The notes under the pieces: generated by a model | Databases searched by the model: none | What the model was told of the DNA's origin: nothing | The model's input: the letters and a program-made list of their open reading frames with translations, nothing else | Source of the DNA: Pseudomonas sp. 21 | GTDB taxonomy: Bacteria > Pseudomonadota > Gammaproteobacteria > Pseudomonadales > Pseudomonadaceae | NCBI RefSeq assembly: GCF_000955805.1 | Contig: NZ_JYOA01000009.1 | Coordinates: 63,668-127,667, forward strand | Direction of reading: 5' to 3' | DNA: 64,000 bases | Part shown: positions 21,052 to 32,671 of the stretch, one piece after another | How positions within the stretch are numbered: position 1 is the stretch's first letter | Layout of the letters: every line of letters begins with the position of its first letter | Translations under genes and position numbers: made by a program

Positions 21052-22047
21052 TCAGCCGATCTTGGTGCCGTGAGCTTGCTGGTCGGCATGGTACGAGGAG
21101 CGTACCAGCGGGCCGGAGGCGACGTTCTTGAAGCCCATCTTCTCGCCTTCCTCGGCGAACCAGGCGAAGGTGTCCGGGTGGACGAAGCGCTGCACCGGCA
21201 GGTGATTGCGCGAGGGCTGCAGGTACTGGCCGAGGGTCAGCATGTCGATGTCGTGCTCGCGCATGCGGTGCATGACTTCGATGACTTCCTCGTCGGTCTC
21301 GCCCAGGCCGAGCATCAGGCCGGACTTGGTCGGTACGTGCGGCACCATCTGCTTGAACTTCTGCAGCAGGTCCAGCGACCACTCGAAGTCGGAGCCCGGA
21401 CGGGACGACTTGTACAGGCGCGGCACGGTTTCCAGGTTGTGGTTGAACACGTCCGGCGGCTCGTTGGCGGTGATTTCCAGGGCGATGTCCATGCGGCCGC
21501 GGTAGTCCGGGACCAGGGTTTCCAGCTGTACGCCGGGGGACAGCTTGCGGATCTCCCGCAGGCAGTCGGCGAAGTGCTGGGCGCCGCCGTCGCGCAGGTC
21601 GTCGCGGTCCACCGAGGTAATTACCACGTACTTCAGGCGCAGGTCGGCGATGGCGATGGCGAGGTTGGTCGGCTCATCGACATCCAGCGGCTTCGGACGG
21701 CCATGGCCGACGTCGCAGAACGGGCAGCGACGGGTGCAGATGTCGCCCATGATCATGAAGGTGGCGGTACCGCCGGAGAAGCACTCGCCCAGGTTCGGGC
21801 AGGAGGCTTCCTCGCAGACGCTGTGCAGCTTGTGCTTGCGCAGCAGTTGCTTGATGCGGTCGACCTCGGGGGACACGGGGATGCGCACGCGAATCCAGTC
21901 GGGCTTCTTCGGCAGTTCGTCGGTGGGGATGATCTTCACCGGAATGCGCGCGACCTTCTCTGCGCCGCGCAGCTTGACGCCGACTTCTACCTTGCCGGGC
22001 TTGGCGGCCGGGGCGGCCTGACCGGAGTTCTCCACAACAGTGCTCAT
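21052..22047 (-). CDS. lipA: Lipoyl synthase
   Basis: LipA inserts two sulfurs at C6 and C8 of protein-bound octanoyl groups. The 331-residue radical-SAM enzyme has the auxiliary-cluster cysteines C78-EEAS-C83-PNLGE-C89 and the radical-SAM motif C104-TRR-C108-PF-C111. A variable N-terminal tail (1-35) precedes the core. It overlaps the upstream lipB by ATGA (22044-22047), so the two lipoylation steps are translationally coupled. Order ybeD-lipB-lipA is standard. Confidence 0.97.
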   Translation of the reverse strand: MSTVVENSGQAAPAAKPGKVEVGVKLRGAEKVARIPVKIIPTDELPKKPDWIRVRIPVSPEVDRIKQLLRKHKLHSVCEEASCPNLGECFSGGTATFMIMGDICTRRCPFCDVGHGRPKPLDVDEPTNLAIAIADLRLKYVVITSVDRDDLRDGGAQHFADCLREIRKLSPGVQLETLVPDYRGRMDIALEITANEPPDVFNHNLETVPRLYKSSRPGSDFEWSLDLLQKFKQMVPHVPTKSGLMLGLGETDEEVIEVMHRMREHDIDMLTLGQYLQPSRNHLPVQRFVHPDTFAWFAEEGEKMGFKNVASGPLVRSSYHADQQAHGTKIG

Positions 22048-22697
22048 CTAGGTTGGATCCCGCCCGTTAGGGTCTTCTGTGCCGCGTAGCCAAGGCGTTC
22101 GACGAGTTCGCCACGCAGGCGCTCGCGCACATCGGCCAATGCGATGGGGCCGGCCAGCTGGCTGAGCTGGGTCATGGCCATGCCTGCGTAACCGCAGGGA
22201 TTGATGCGTCGAAAGGGTTCCAGGTCCATGTCCACGTTCAGAGCCAGGCCATGGAAGGAACGGCCGTTGCGGATGCGCAGGCCGAGGGATGCGATCTTCG
22301 CGCCGTCCACATAGACGCCCGGAGCATCGGGTTTGGACACAGCCGTGACGCCGTAGCTGTCGAGCAGGCCGATGAGGCTCTGCTCGATGCGCGAAACCAG
22401 GTCGCGCACGCCAATGCCGGAGCGGCGCACGTCGAGCATCAGGTAGGCGACCAACTGGCCAGGGCCGTGGTAGGTCACCTGCCCGCCGCGATCGACCTGG
22501 ACGACCGGGATGTCGCCGGGGAACAGTACGTGCTCGGCCTTGCCGGCCTGGCCCTGGGTGAACACGCGCTCGTGTTCGAGCAGCCAGACTTCATCGGGCG
22601 TGACGGGTTCGCGCTCGGCGGTGAAGCGCTGCATGGCGTGCCAGGTCGGCTCGTAAGGAAGGATCCCCAGCTCACGAAAGCCCAGCGTTTCGCCCAT
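22044..22697 (-). CDS. lipB: Octanoyltransferase
   Basis: LipB transfers octanoate from octanoyl-ACP to lipoyl domains, providing the substrate for LipA. The 217-residue protein has the [12 protein letters not shown] motif (about residues 70-81), Lys134 in DGAKIASLG and the acyl-thioester Cys168 in INPCGYAGM, the family Cys/Lys dyad. It overlaps lipA (ATGA) and ybeD (TGATG). Confidence 0.96.
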   Translation of the reverse strand: MGETLGFRELGILPYEPTWHAMQRFTAEREPVTPDEVWLLEHERVFTQGQAGKAEHVLFPGDIPVVQVDRGGQVTYHGPGQLVAYLMLDVRRSGIGVRDLVSRIEQSLIGLLDSYGVTAVSKPDAPGVYVDGAKIASLGLRIRNGRSFHGLALNVDMDLEPFRRINPCGYAGMAMTQLSQLAGPIALADVRERLRGELVERLGYAAQKTLTGGIQPR

Positions 22698-22996
22698 CAG
22701 AGCACCATGTGGACGCGGCCGGTGGCGCGCAGGTCTTTATGGATGTTCTGCAGTTGGTCGACGCCGGTGGCGGTGATCAGCACCTGCACGGACAGGAAGC
22801 GGCCGTTGCGGCTGTCACGGGTGACCAGGGTGGTGATGTCGAGGTCCGGCGCGTGGCGCTGGATGACTTCGACGACCAGGTCCGGGAAACCTTCCCCGGC
22901 GTCGCCGATGACCTTGATCGGGTAGCGTTCGCAGGGGAACTCGATCTTCGGTGCGGGCTGTTCGCTGGTGTCGACGGAATCAGGGGTATCAGTCAT
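22697..22996 (-). CDS. ybeD: YbeD family protein (DUF493)
   Basis: A 99-residue protein of the UPF0250/DUF493 family with a ferredoxin-like, ACT-like fold. It shows an acidic N-terminus, then [20 protein letters not shown], a [17 protein letters not shown] strand-helix and VHMVL at the end. E. coli YbeD lies between dacA and lipB, the same context as here (dacC-ybeD-lipB). A regulatory role in lipoate metabolism has been suggested from context only. The last base of its stop is the first base of the lipB ATG. Confidence 0.93.
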   Translation of the reverse strand: MTDTPDSVDTSEQPAPKIEFPCERYPIKVIGDAGEGFPDLVVEVIQRHAPDLDITTLVTRDSRNGRFLSVQVLITATGVDQLQNIHKDLRATGRVHMVL

Positions 22997-23146
22997 GGCT
23001 CTCGCGGGCGTGTGGCCCGCCTCCGCATGAGCGTCCGGGATGGGGGCGCTCCGGGTGGATCGGACGACGGCCGCCGGGCCACGGGGGGACCCGGCAGTCG
23101 CAGGCGGGCATTTTACCCGAGTTTGCGACTGCGCGGGCGGGTCAAT

Positions 23147-23178
23147 CCCGGTCTTGTATACAAAAGTGCAAGACCGGG
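23147..23178 (-). terminator. Hairpin after dacC, possible terminator
   Basis: CCCGGTCTTG and CAAGACCGGG form a perfect 10-bp stem around a 12-nt loop, 8 nt past the dacC stop. No T tract follows in the dacC direction, so it may be a Rho-related or mRNA-stabilising structure rather than an intrinsic terminator. The rest of the ybeD-dacC gap shows nothing I can assign. Confidence 0.45.
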
Positions 23179-23186
23179 ACAGGCGG

Positions 23187-24344
23187 TCAGTTGAACAGGC
23201 CGTAGAAGAACAGGCGGATGCTGTCCCAGATGCGGCGGAAGAAGCCGCCTTCTTCCACCGCGTTCAGGGCGACCAGGTCGGCGGTGCGGACGACCTTGTC
23301 GTTCAGCTTGACCTCGACCTTGCCGATGACCTGGCCCTGCTGGATCGGCGCCATCAGGTTCGGCTCGACGACCATGTTGGCCTGCAGCTGCTTGAGCTGG
23401 CCGCGCGGCACGGTCATGGTCAGGTCTTCGGACAGGCCAGCCTTGACTTCATGCTCGGAGCCTTTCCAGACCATGGCCTTGGTCAGCTCGGCGCCCTTCT
23501 TGTAGAAGGTCTGGGTTTCGAAGAAGCGGAAGCCGTAGGTCAGCAGCTTCTGGGTCTCGGCGGCGCGGGCCTGTTCGCTGTTGGTGCCGAACACCACGGC
23601 GATCATGCGCTGGCCGTCACGCACGGCGGAAGCCACCAGGCAGTAGCCGGCTTCGTCGGTGTGGCCGGTCTTCAGGCCGTCGACGGTCTTGTCGCGCCAC
23701 AGCAGCAGGTTGCGGTTGGGCTGCTTGATGTTGTTCCAGAAGAACTCTTTCTGCGCGTAGATGGCGTAGTGGGTCGGCTCGCCGTAGATGATGGCGCGGG
23801 CCAGGGTGGCCATGTCCTTGGCGGACGAGTAGTGGTCCGGGTTGGGCAGACCGGTGGCGTCCATGAAGTGGGAGTTGGTCATGCCCAGCTTCTGCGCGGT
23901 GGTGTTCATCATGTCGGCGAAGGCATCTTCGCTGCCGGCGATGTGCTCGGCCAGAGCGACGGAGGCGTCGTTGCCCGACTGGATGATGATGCCGTGCAGC
24001 AGGTCGCTCACCGAGACCTGGGAGCCGACCTTGATGAACATGCGCGAGCCACCAGTGCGCCAGGCGTGTTCGCTGACGGTGACCAGGTCGGACTCGGCGA
24101 TGCGGCCGCCTTCGATTTCCTTGGTGGCGATGTAGGCGGTCATCAGCTTGGTCAGGCTGGCGGGCGGCAGGCGCTCGTCGCCGGCGTTCTCGACCAGGAT
24201 GTTGCCGCTGGCGCCATCCATCAGCACCCAGGCCTTGGCCGCGAGCTGCGGGGCGGCGGGAACGACTTCAGCTGCCCAGCTGGCCACGGGGGCGCTGAAC
24301 AACACGAGCAAGGACAGGCGTTTGGCGAAGTTGAAGATGTTCAT
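23187..24344 (-). CDS. dacC: D-alanyl-D-alanine carboxypeptidase (PBP5 type)
   Basis: A class C low-molecular-mass penicillin-binding protein that removes the terminal D-Ala of peptidoglycan pentapeptides. The 385-residue protein has a signal peptide (about residues 1-25), catalytic Ser63 in SLTK, the SGND motif and the KTG box in [10 protein letters not shown], then the PBP5 beta-rich C-terminal domain and an amphipathic membrane-anchoring helix ([16 protein letters not shown]). It ends the mrdA-rodA-sltB1-rlpA-dacC wall-elongation block, 98 nt after rlpA. Confidence 0.95.
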   Translation of the reverse strand: MNIFNFAKRLSLLVLFSAPVASWAAEVVPAAPQLAAKAWVLMDGASGNILVENAGDERLPPASLTKLMTAYIATKEIEGGRIAESDLVTVSEHAWRTGGSRMFIKVGSQVSVSDLLHGIIIQSGNDASVALAEHIAGSEDAFADMMNTTAQKLGMTNSHFMDATGLPNPDHYSSAKDMATLARAIIYGEPTHYAIYAQKEFFWNNIKQPNRNLLLWRDKTVDGLKTGHTDEAGYCLVASAVRDGQRMIAVVFGTNSEQARAAETQKLLTYGFRFFETQTFYKKGAELTKAMVWKGSEHEVKAGLSEDLTMTVPRGQLKQLQANMVVEPNLMAPIQQGQVIGKVEVKLNDKVVRTADLVALNAVEEGGFFRRIWDSIRLFFYGLFN

Positions 24345-24442
24345 CCGTCTCTCTGGGGTTCACTAATGGTCAAACAATCCCCTTGAGGGGAACTCGGGTG
24401 CTGCAACCTCTGACAGGCCGCTGCGGCACGTGCGGTGGAATC

Positions 24443-25468
24443 TCAGTCCAGGCGCACGAGCTTGGGTTGGCCAAGGTTGGCCACGCGGATGCTGTCCTGC
24501 ATCCGGCTTGCTTCATCCTGCGTTCCGATCGGTCCCAGGCGCACTCGGTACAAGGTCTGCTGGTTGACCACGACCGAGCTGATAAAGGATTTCGCCCCCG
24601 TCAGGCCGCCGACCTTCTCCTTGAGAAGCTCCGCAGCGTCCGGGTTGGCGAAGGCACCCACCTGGAGATACAGGCCATCGGCTGGTAATGAAGCGTTTTT
24701 TTTTGAGTCGATCTGGACCGGCGCCACAGGCGCGGCGTGCTGCGCCGGCGGCGGCGTGTAGGTTTCGATGGGCTGGGCCATGGCGACCGCCTGCGGCTGC
24801 GCGGCGGCAGGCTGCGAGGCCATCTTCGGCAGGGCCATGATCATCGGCGGCTGCTTGCCCTGGGAGGCCCACCAGCGGTCGGGGTCGATGCCCTCGACCT
24901 TCACATGGGCGGTGCCCGTCTCGGCGTAGCCGAGCTTCTTGGCGGCGGCGAAGGACAGGTCGATCACCCGGTCGGAATAGAACGGACCGCGGTCGTTGAC
25001 GCGGACGATGACGCTCTTGCCGTTGTCCAGGTTGGTCACGCGGACGTAGCTGGGCAGGGGCAGGGTCTTGTGCGCGGCGGTCATGCCGTAGAGGTCGTAC
25101 TGCTCGCCGTTGGCGGTGGCCTGGCCATGGAACTTGGTGCCGTACCAGGAGGCGGTGCCGACCACGCTGTAGGTGTTCGCGTTGTTGAGCGGGTAGTAGG
25201 TCTTGCCCAGCACGGTGTAGGGGTTGTTCTTGAACGGCCCGTTGTGCGGCATCGGCACGGCATCGGGGATGCGCGAGACGTCCACGTCCCACCAGGGCGC
25301 GCCGTCGCGGTGCGGGCGGTTGTAATCATAGGGACCGGAAATGCCGCTGCTGGCCACCGGCTGCTGCTGGGGCGCACGGTTGCCGGTGCAGCTGGCGAGG
25401 AACACGGTGCTCAGGCCAACGCAGGCGGCCAGCGACCAGAGGCCGGGACTTGCGATTCGCTTGCTCAA
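24443..25468 (-). CDS. rlpA: Septal-ring lytic transglycosylase RlpA
   Basis: RlpA is an outer-membrane lipoprotein that, in P. aeruginosa, cleaves denuded glycan strands at the septum and along the side wall. The 341-residue protein has lipobox LASC (Cys27), a double-psi beta-barrel domain (about residues 100-195, with GTASWYGTKFHGQATANGE and VNDRGPF) and a C-terminal SPOR domain (about 266-341). The start is TTG at 25468 inside the sltB1 stop (TTGA overlap); no ATG precedes the lipobox in frame, so coupled initiation at TTG is the best model. Confidence 0.94.
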   Translation of the reverse strand: MSKRIASPGLWSLAACVGLSTVFLASCTGNRAPQQQPVASSGISGPYDYNRPHRDGAPWWDVDVSRIPDAVPMPHNGPFKNNPYTVLGKTYYPLNNANTYSVVGTASWYGTKFHGQATANGEQYDLYGMTAAHKTLPLPSYVRVTNLDNGKSVIVRVNDRGPFYSDRVIDLSFAAAKKLGYAETGTAHVKVEGIDPDRWWASQGKQPPMIMALPKMASQPAAAQPQAVAMAQPIETYTPPPAQHAAPVAPVQIDSKKNASLPADGLYLQVGAFANPDAAELLKEKVGGLTGAKSFISSVVVNQQTLYRVRLGPIGTQDEASRMQDSIRVANLGQPKLVRLD

Positions 25469-26496
25469 TGGACACCTCGTGCCTTGGCGATCTCGCCGGC
25501 CAGCTGATGGACCGCCATGGCGTACATGGCGCTGCGGTTGTAGCGGGTGATCACGTAGAAGTTCGGCAGACCGACCCAGTACTCGGTGCCCTGTGCGCCT
25601 TCCAGGCGCATGGCGGTCACCATCAGGTCGTCGCGGATCACGTCATGGGTTCGCCAGCCCTGAGAGCGTAGCTGACCGAGGTTCATCTGCGGCTCCAGGC
25701 CCTGGGTGAGCGCGTCTTCGGCGGTGGAGGTACCGATTTCCGCCTGCGACACCACCGGCTCGCCGGTATGCCAGCCGTGCTGCTTGAAGTAGTTGGCGAC
25801 GCTGCCGATGGCATCGGTGGGGTCGCTCCAGATATTGATGTGGCCGTCGCCGTCGAAATCCACGGCGTAGGCCCGGAAGCTGCTCGGCATGAACTGCGGC
25901 AGCCCCATGGCGCCAGCGTAGGAACCGGTCAGGCTGAGCGGGTCGACCTGCTGTTCGCGGGCCAGCAGCAGGAACTGCTTGAGTTCCTTGCGGAAGAAGT
26001 CGGCGCGCGGCGGGTAGTCGAAGCCCAGGGTGGACAGCGCGTCCATCACCTTGAAGTTGCCGGTATTGCGGCCGAAGAAGGTCTCCACGCCAATGATGGA
26101 GACGATGTACTGGGCCGGCACGCCGTATTCCTGCTCGGCGCGGGCCAGGGCTTCGGCATTCTGGTTCCAGAAGTCCACGCCGCGGTTGATGCGCGCGTCG
26201 GTGACGAAGATCGGGCGGTATTCCTTCCAGGTCTTCACCCGCTCGGCCGGGCGGGAGATGGCGTCGAGGATGGACTGCTTGCGCTCCACGTCGTGGAAGA
26301 GGCCCATGAGCTGCTCGCCGGCGAAGCCGTAGTCACGGGTCATCTCGCTGACGAACTCGGCGACCTGGGGCGAACCATCGTAGTCGCCCGCGGCCGCGAC
26401 GCCGGACATGCCGATCGCCCCCGCGATTCCGACCCAATGCACCCCCCTGGCAGCCCAGGCGCGCAGTACTTGCATTCCTTTCTTCACTCTTGTCAT
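25465..26496 (-). CDS. sltB1: Lytic murein transglycosylase SltB1
   Basis: A 343-residue MltB/Slt35-family lytic transglycosylase, soluble in the periplasm. A signal peptide ends near residue 36 (GVAAAGDYDG). Catalytic Glu138 is in IIGVETFFGRNTG, and the family motifs SYAGAMGLPQFMPSS and AVDFDGDGHINIW follow. The ATG at 26496 overlaps the rodA stop (TGATG). An in-frame ATG at 26475 (MQVLRAW) is a possible alternative start giving 336 residues. The frame continues upstream through rodA in an out-of-frame reading, which is not real. Confidence 0.93.
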   Translation of the reverse strand: MTRVKKGMQVLRAWAARGVHWVGIAGAIGMSGVAAAGDYDGSPQVAEFVSEMTRDYGFAGEQLMGLFHDVERKQSILDAISRPAERVKTWKEYRPIFVTDARINRGVDFWNQNAEALARAEQEYGVPAQYIVSIIGVETFFGRNTGNFKVMDALSTLGFDYPPRADFFRKELKQFLLLAREQQVDPLSLTGSYAGAMGLPQFMPSSFRAYAVDFDGDGHINIWSDPTDAIGSVANYFKQHGWHTGEPVVSQAEIGTSTAEDALTQGLEPQMNLGQLRSQGWRTHDVIRDDLMVTAMRLEGAQGTEYWVGLPNFYVITRYNRSAMYAMAVHQLAGEIAKARGVH

Positions 26497-27647
26497 CAAA
26501 CCTGGGCGATCCACTTCCGGTGGGTGTGGATCGACATCAAAACGCCGAACCCTGACATCAGGGTCACCAGCGAAGTTCCGCCGTAACTGATAAAGGGCAG
26601 CGGTACCCCCACCACTGGCAACAATCCGCTGACCATACCAATGTTGACGAACACATACACGAAGAAGGTCATGGTGATACTGCCGGCAAGCAGCTTGCCG
26701 AACAGCGTCTGCGCCTGCGCCGTGATCACCAGCCCCCGGTAGATCACCAGCAGGTACAGCACCAGCAGGAGGCACACCCCGACCAGGCCGAACTCTTCGC
26801 CGAGCACGGCAATGATAAAGTCCGTGTGGCTTTCGGGCAAAAAATCCAGATGGGACTGCGTGCCCAGCAGCCAGCCCTTGCCGAAGACGCCGCCCGAACC
26901 GATGGCCGCTTTTGACTGGATGATGTTCCAGCCGGTGCCCAGCGGGTCGCTTTCCGGATCGAGGAAGGTCAGTACGCGCTGCTTCTGGTAGTCGTGCATG
27001 ACGAAGTACCACATGCCCACCGCGACCGGCACCGCCGCCGAGACGGCGGTGATGATCCAGCGCCAGCGCAGGCCGCCGACGAACAGCACGAAGGAACCGG
27101 AGGCCAGCACCAGCATGGCGGTGCCCAGGTCCGGCTGCTTGAGGATCAGCACGAAGGGCACGACGATCAGCGCCAGGCCGATCACGCTGTGCTTGAAGCC
27201 CGGCGGCAGGGCGCGCTTGGACAGGTACCAGGCGATGGTCATGGGCATCAGCAGCTTCATGAACTCCGCCGGCTGGAAGCGGATCACCCCGGGAATGTTG
27301 ATCCAGCGGGTCGCGCCCATGGCGTTGTGGCCCATCACGTCCACCACCACCAGCAGCGCCACGCCGATCAGATAGCCCAGCGGCACCCAGCGGGCGAGGA
27401 AGCGCGGTTCGATCTGCGCCAGCACGAACATCGCGCCCAGGCCCAGGCCGAAGGACGACGCCTGCTTGATCAGCAGGTCCCAGCTCTTGCCGCTGGCGGA
27501 ATACAGGACGAACAGGCCGACCGAGCCGAGGGTCACCAGCAGCAGGAGCAGCAGGCCGTCGATGTGCAGGCGCTGCAGCAGGCTGGAGCGCCGCTTCATC
27601 ACGTCTTCGCTGGACAGCGTGCGGTCGAAATTTCCGTTCATGGTCAT
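26496..27647 (-). CDS. rodA: Peptidoglycan glycosyltransferase RodA
   Basis: RodA is the SEDS-family glycan polymerase of the elongasome, working with PBP2. The 383-residue protein has about ten transmembrane helices and SEDS motifs including ATRWINIPG, RFQPAEFMKL, LKQPDLGTA, a large periplasmic loop with the QSKAAIGSGGVFGKG segment, FIIAVLGEEFG and PFISYGGTS. ATG 27647 overlaps the mrdA stop (ATGA), supporting it over an internal Met16 start that aligns with shorter homologues. Confidence 0.96.
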   Translation of the reverse strand: MTMNGNFDRTLSSEDVMKRRSSLLQRLHIDGLLLLLLVTLGSVGLFVLYSASGKSWDLLIKQASSFGLGLGAMFVLAQIEPRFLARWVPLGYLIGVALLVVVDVMGHNAMGATRWINIPGVIRFQPAEFMKLLMPMTIAWYLSKRALPPGFKHSVIGLALIVVPFVLILKQPDLGTAMLVLASGSFVLFVGGLRWRWIITAVSAAVPVAVGMWYFVMHDYQKQRVLTFLDPESDPLGTGWNIIQSKAAIGSGGVFGKGWLLGTQSHLDFLPESHTDFIIAVLGEEFGLVGVCLLLVLYLLVIYRGLVITAQAQTLFGKLLAGSITMTFFVYVFVNIGMVSGLLPVVGVPLPFISYGGTSLVTLMSGFGVLMSIHTHRKWIAQV

Positions 27648-29533
27648 GGTTTTGGCGCCTCCGCCGTAGCCTGAGGTGCGTATTCGGGTTTGAGCTTGCC
27701 GGTCTCGTCGAGCAGCCAGGCATCGGTCACGGCCTTGAGCACGGGAGCGGCGACGCCGGAGCCGGATTCACCGTTCTCCACCATTACCGCCACGGCGATC
27801 TGCGGACTGTCCGCCGGGGCGAAGCCGACGAACAACGCATGGTCACGATGGCGCTCCAGCAGCTTGGAGCGGTTGTACTTCTCCCCCTGCTTGATCGCCA
27901 CGACCTGCGCGGTACCGGACTTGCCGGCAATTCGGTAGACGGACGTGGCACCGACCTTGTGCGCGGTACCGCGGGCACCGTGAACCACCTGCTGCATGCC
28001 GTAGTCCACCAGGTTCCAGTTGTTCGGGTCCTTGAGCTGGATGTCCGGCATCGGGTCCTCGTCCACCGGCGGCTTGCCATCGATGGTCTTGGCCAAGTGC
28101 GGGCGGATCCACTTGCCCTTGTTCGCCAGCAGCGCGGTCATCTGCGCCAGTTGCAGCGGGGTCGACTGCATGTAGCCCTGGCCGATGCCCAGAATCAGGG
28201 TTTCACCCGGGAACCAGGCCTGCCGCCGCAGGGCGCGCTTCCACTGGCGGGATGGCATCAGGCCGTCGGCTTCGCCATACATGTCCAGGGCAACGCGCTG
28301 GCCGAAGCCGAACCGGCTCATGTAATCGTGCAGCCGATCGATTCCCAGCTTGTGGGCGAGATCGTAGAAGTAGGTGTCGTTGGACCGCATGATCGCGGTT
28401 TCCAGGGTGACCCAGCCGTCGCCGGTGCGGTTCCAGTTGCGGTACTTGTGGTCGTAGTTGGGCAATTGATAGAAGCCCGGATCGAACACACGGCTGGTGG
28501 GCGTCACCACACCGGCGTCGAGCCCCGCGATGGCCACCGCCGGCTTCACCGTCGAACCCGGCGGGTACAGGCCGCGCAGCACGCGGTTGTACAGCGGGCG
28601 ATCCTCGGAATCGCGCAGCGCCGCGTAATCCTTGAAACTGATGCCGGTGACGAACAGGTTGGGGTCGTAGGCTGGCTGGCTGACCATCGCCAGCACCTCG
28701 CCGGTGGACGGCTGGATCGCCACGATGGCGCCACGTCGGCCGGCCAGTGCGGTTTCGGCGGCGGCCTGCAGCTTGCTGTCGATGCTCAGTACGATGTCCC
28801 GGCCGGAGATCGGCTCGGTACGCCTGAGCACGCGCAACACGCGGCCACGGGCGTTGGTCTCGACTTCTTCGTAGCCCACGGTGCCGTGCAGCGCATCCTC
28901 GTAGAACTTCTCCACACCCGTCTTGCCGATGTGGTGGGTACCCGAGTAGGCCACCGGATCAAGCCGCTTCAGCTCCGCCTCGTTGATTCGCCCGACATAG
29001 CCAACCGAGTGGGCAAAGTGCTCACCCAGCGGGTAATGGCGGACGAACTGCGCGGCGACGTCGACGCCGTTCAGGCGGTACTGGTTCACCGCGATGCGGG
29101 CGATCTGCTCTTCGGACAGCTCGAACATGATCGGCACCGGCTCGAACGGCCGCCGTCCCTGCTTCATGCGCTTCTCGAAGATGGCCTTGTCTTCCTCGGT
29201 CAACCCCAGGATTTCGACGAGGTTCTTCAACGTATCCTGCAGGTTCTCCGTACGTTCGCGGGTAATCGTCAGGCTGAAGCTGGGACGGTTGTCGGCGATG
29301 ATCACGCCGTTGCGGTCGAAGATCAGCCCGCGATTGGGCGGAATCGGCTGCACATGGACGCGGTTGTTCTCCGACAGCGTCGAGTGGTAGTCGTACTGCG
29401 TCACCTGCAGGTGATACATGCGCGCCACCAGCACCAGCGCGAGCAGGAAGATCGCTACCCCGCCGACGATGACGCGGGCGCGGACCAGGCGGGCGTCCTT
29501 CTCGTGGTCCTTGAGCTGTATCGGCTGCGGCAT
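27644..29533 (-). CDS. mrdA: Penicillin-binding protein 2
   Basis: PBP2 is the elongasome transpeptidase that cross-links new side-wall glycan. The 629-residue class B PBP has one N-terminal membrane helix (about residues 20-40), a pedestal domain and a transpeptidase domain with STVK (Ser327-Lys330), SND (384-386) and KSGTA (near residue 540). Its stop overlaps the rodA start, and rlmH lies 15 nt upstream. It is part of the minus-strand run proA-nadD-rsfS-rlmH-mrdA-rodA-sltB1-rlpA-dacC. Confidence 0.97.
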   Translation of the reverse strand: MPQPIQLKDHEKDARLVRARVIVGGVAIFLLALVLVARMYHLQVTQYDYHSTLSENNRVHVQPIPPNRGLIFDRNGVIIADNRPSFSLTITRERTENLQDTLKNLVEILGLTEEDKAIFEKRMKQGRRPFEPVPIMFELSEEQIARIAVNQYRLNGVDVAAQFVRHYPLGEHFAHSVGYVGRINEAELKRLDPVAYSGTHHIGKTGVEKFYEDALHGTVGYEEVETNARGRVLRVLRRTEPISGRDIVLSIDSKLQAAAETALAGRRGAIVAIQPSTGEVLAMVSQPAYDPNLFVTGISFKDYAALRDSEDRPLYNRVLRGLYPPGSTVKPAVAIAGLDAGVVTPTSRVFDPGFYQLPNYDHKYRNWNRTGDGWVTLETAIMRSNDTYFYDLAHKLGIDRLHDYMSRFGFGQRVALDMYGEADGLMPSRQWKRALRRQAWFPGETLILGIGQGYMQSTPLQLAQMTALLANKGKWIRPHLAKTIDGKPPVDEDPMPDIQLKDPNNWNLVDYGMQQVVHGARGTAHKVGATSVYRIAGKSGTAQVVAIKQGEKYNRSKLLERHRDHALFVGFAPADSPQIAVAVMVENGESGSGVAAPVLKAVTDAWLLDETGKLKPEYAPQATAEAPKP

Positions 29534-29548
29534 CGAAAACGGCTACGA

Positions 29549-30016
29549 CTACTTGTGGTAGGGGTGCCCGGACAGAACCGTCCAGGCGCGGTAGATCTGC
29601 TCGCCGACCAGGATCCGCACCAGCGGGTGCGGCAGGGTCAGCGGCGACAGCGACCAGCGCTGCTCGCTGCGCGCGCAGACCTCCGGTGCCAGGCCTTCCG
29701 GCCCGCCAACCATGAGGTTGACGGTTCGCGCGTCCAGGCGCCAGCGGTCGAGTTCCTGCGCCAGCTGGGGGGTGCTCCAGGGCTTGCCTTCGACTTCCAG
29801 GGTGACGATGCGTTCCCCGGGCTGGACCTTGCTCAGCATGGCCTCGCCTTCCTGGCGGATCAGCCGCGCCACGTCGGCATTCTTGCCGCGCGTGTTCAGC
29901 GGGATTTCCACCAGTTCCAGGGACAGCTCCGAGGGCAGGCGCTTGACGTACTCCGTCCAGCCCTCTTCCACCCAGCGCGGCATGCGCGAGCCGACCGCGA
30001 TCAGACGCAGACGCAC
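29549..30016 (-). CDS. rlmH: 23S rRNA pseudouridine-1915 N3-methyltransferase
   Basis: RlmH is a SPOUT-class SAM methyltransferase that modifies pseudouridine 1915 of 23S rRNA in helix 69. The 155-residue length is exact for the family. [15 protein letters not shown], the knot-forming LMVGGPEGL and the C-terminal GHPYHK are all present. It follows rsfS by 7 nt, a common ribosome-related pair. Confidence 0.97.
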   Translation of the reverse strand: MRLRLIAVGSRMPRWVEEGWTEYVKRLPSELSLELVEIPLNTRGKNADVARLIRQEGEAMLSKVQPGERIVTLEVEGKPWSTPQLAQELDRWRLDARTVNLMVGGPEGLAPEVCARSEQRWSLSPLTLPHPLVRILVGEQIYRAWTVLSGHPYHK

Positions 30017-30023
30017 GGCAGGC

Positions 30024-30377
30024 TTACTCGGCGCTGTGGTGTGCGCGGCTCTGCTCGGCGCCCTGCCACAGGCGCTCCAGGTCGTAGAACTGGCGGGTGG
30101 CCGGCTGCATGACGTGAACCACGACGTTGGCGAGGTCGATCAGGACCCATTCGCCGCCTTCCTGGCCTTCGCTGCCGATCGGGCGCACGCCCTGTTCCTT
30201 GACCTTTTCCAGGACGTTGTCGGCCAGCGACTTGACCTGACGGCTGGAGGCGCCGGTGGCGATGACCATGACGTCGGTGATGCTGGTCTTCTCGCGCACG
30301 TCGATGACGGTGATGTCCTGCGCCTTGAGATCTTCCAGGGCGGCGATGGTCAGTTCGACCAGTTGTTCGGTTTGCAT
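30024..30377 (-). CDS. rsfS: Ribosomal silencing factor RsfS
   Basis: RsfS binds ribosomal protein L14 and blocks 30S-50S joining in starvation or stationary phase. The 117-residue protein has the family [20 protein letters not shown] core, [12 protein letters not shown] and [18 protein letters not shown]. Gene order nadD-rsfS-rlmH is typical across bacteria. Confidence 0.96.
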   Translation of the reverse strand: MQTEQLVELTIAALEDLKAQDITVIDVREKTSITDVMVIATGASSRQVKSLADNVLEKVKEQGVRPIGSEGQEGGEWVLIDLANVVVHVMQPATRQFYDLERLWQGAEQSRAHHSAE

Positions 30378-30397
30378 TGAATGACTCTCTAACGTGA

Positions 30398-32319
<1,922 letters not shown>

Positions 32320-32671
32320 GATCAAACGCGTCTGCGTGAGGGAAATGCGCAAGTATAGCGGGAGCGCGCCCTCAGCGGCCAGCCACAGCAGCCGGCCGGT
32401 CAGCGACGCGCTTCGCGTAACGCCAACCACCTCGCACGCCACGCCCCATCGGTGAAACGGTGACATCCGCAGGTCCCCCGGCCCCCTCCGCCGCCCGAAG
32501 GTTGGGTAACCAAATTCGTATCGGCTGGTTACCTTGCTCGGGGCACGCTGTCGTTTTGCATTGCCCCAAACGGCAGCGGGCCCCGTTGCTAATTGCCCCC
32601 GCAGTGCTCGCGTGCCAGGGAAACATGCCAGGGAAGAACAACAAGAGGCGGCCCACCGCCGGAGAACTGCC

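Noticed and set aside
25465-27723. A 752-codon frame that would fuse sltB1 to an upstream extension
   Set aside because: The extension is an out-of-frame reading of rodA; the enzyme begins at 26496 with a signal peptide.
27839-30112. A 757-codon open frame antisense to mrdA and rlmH
   Set aside because: It spans two recognised genes in reverse and has shadow-type composition.
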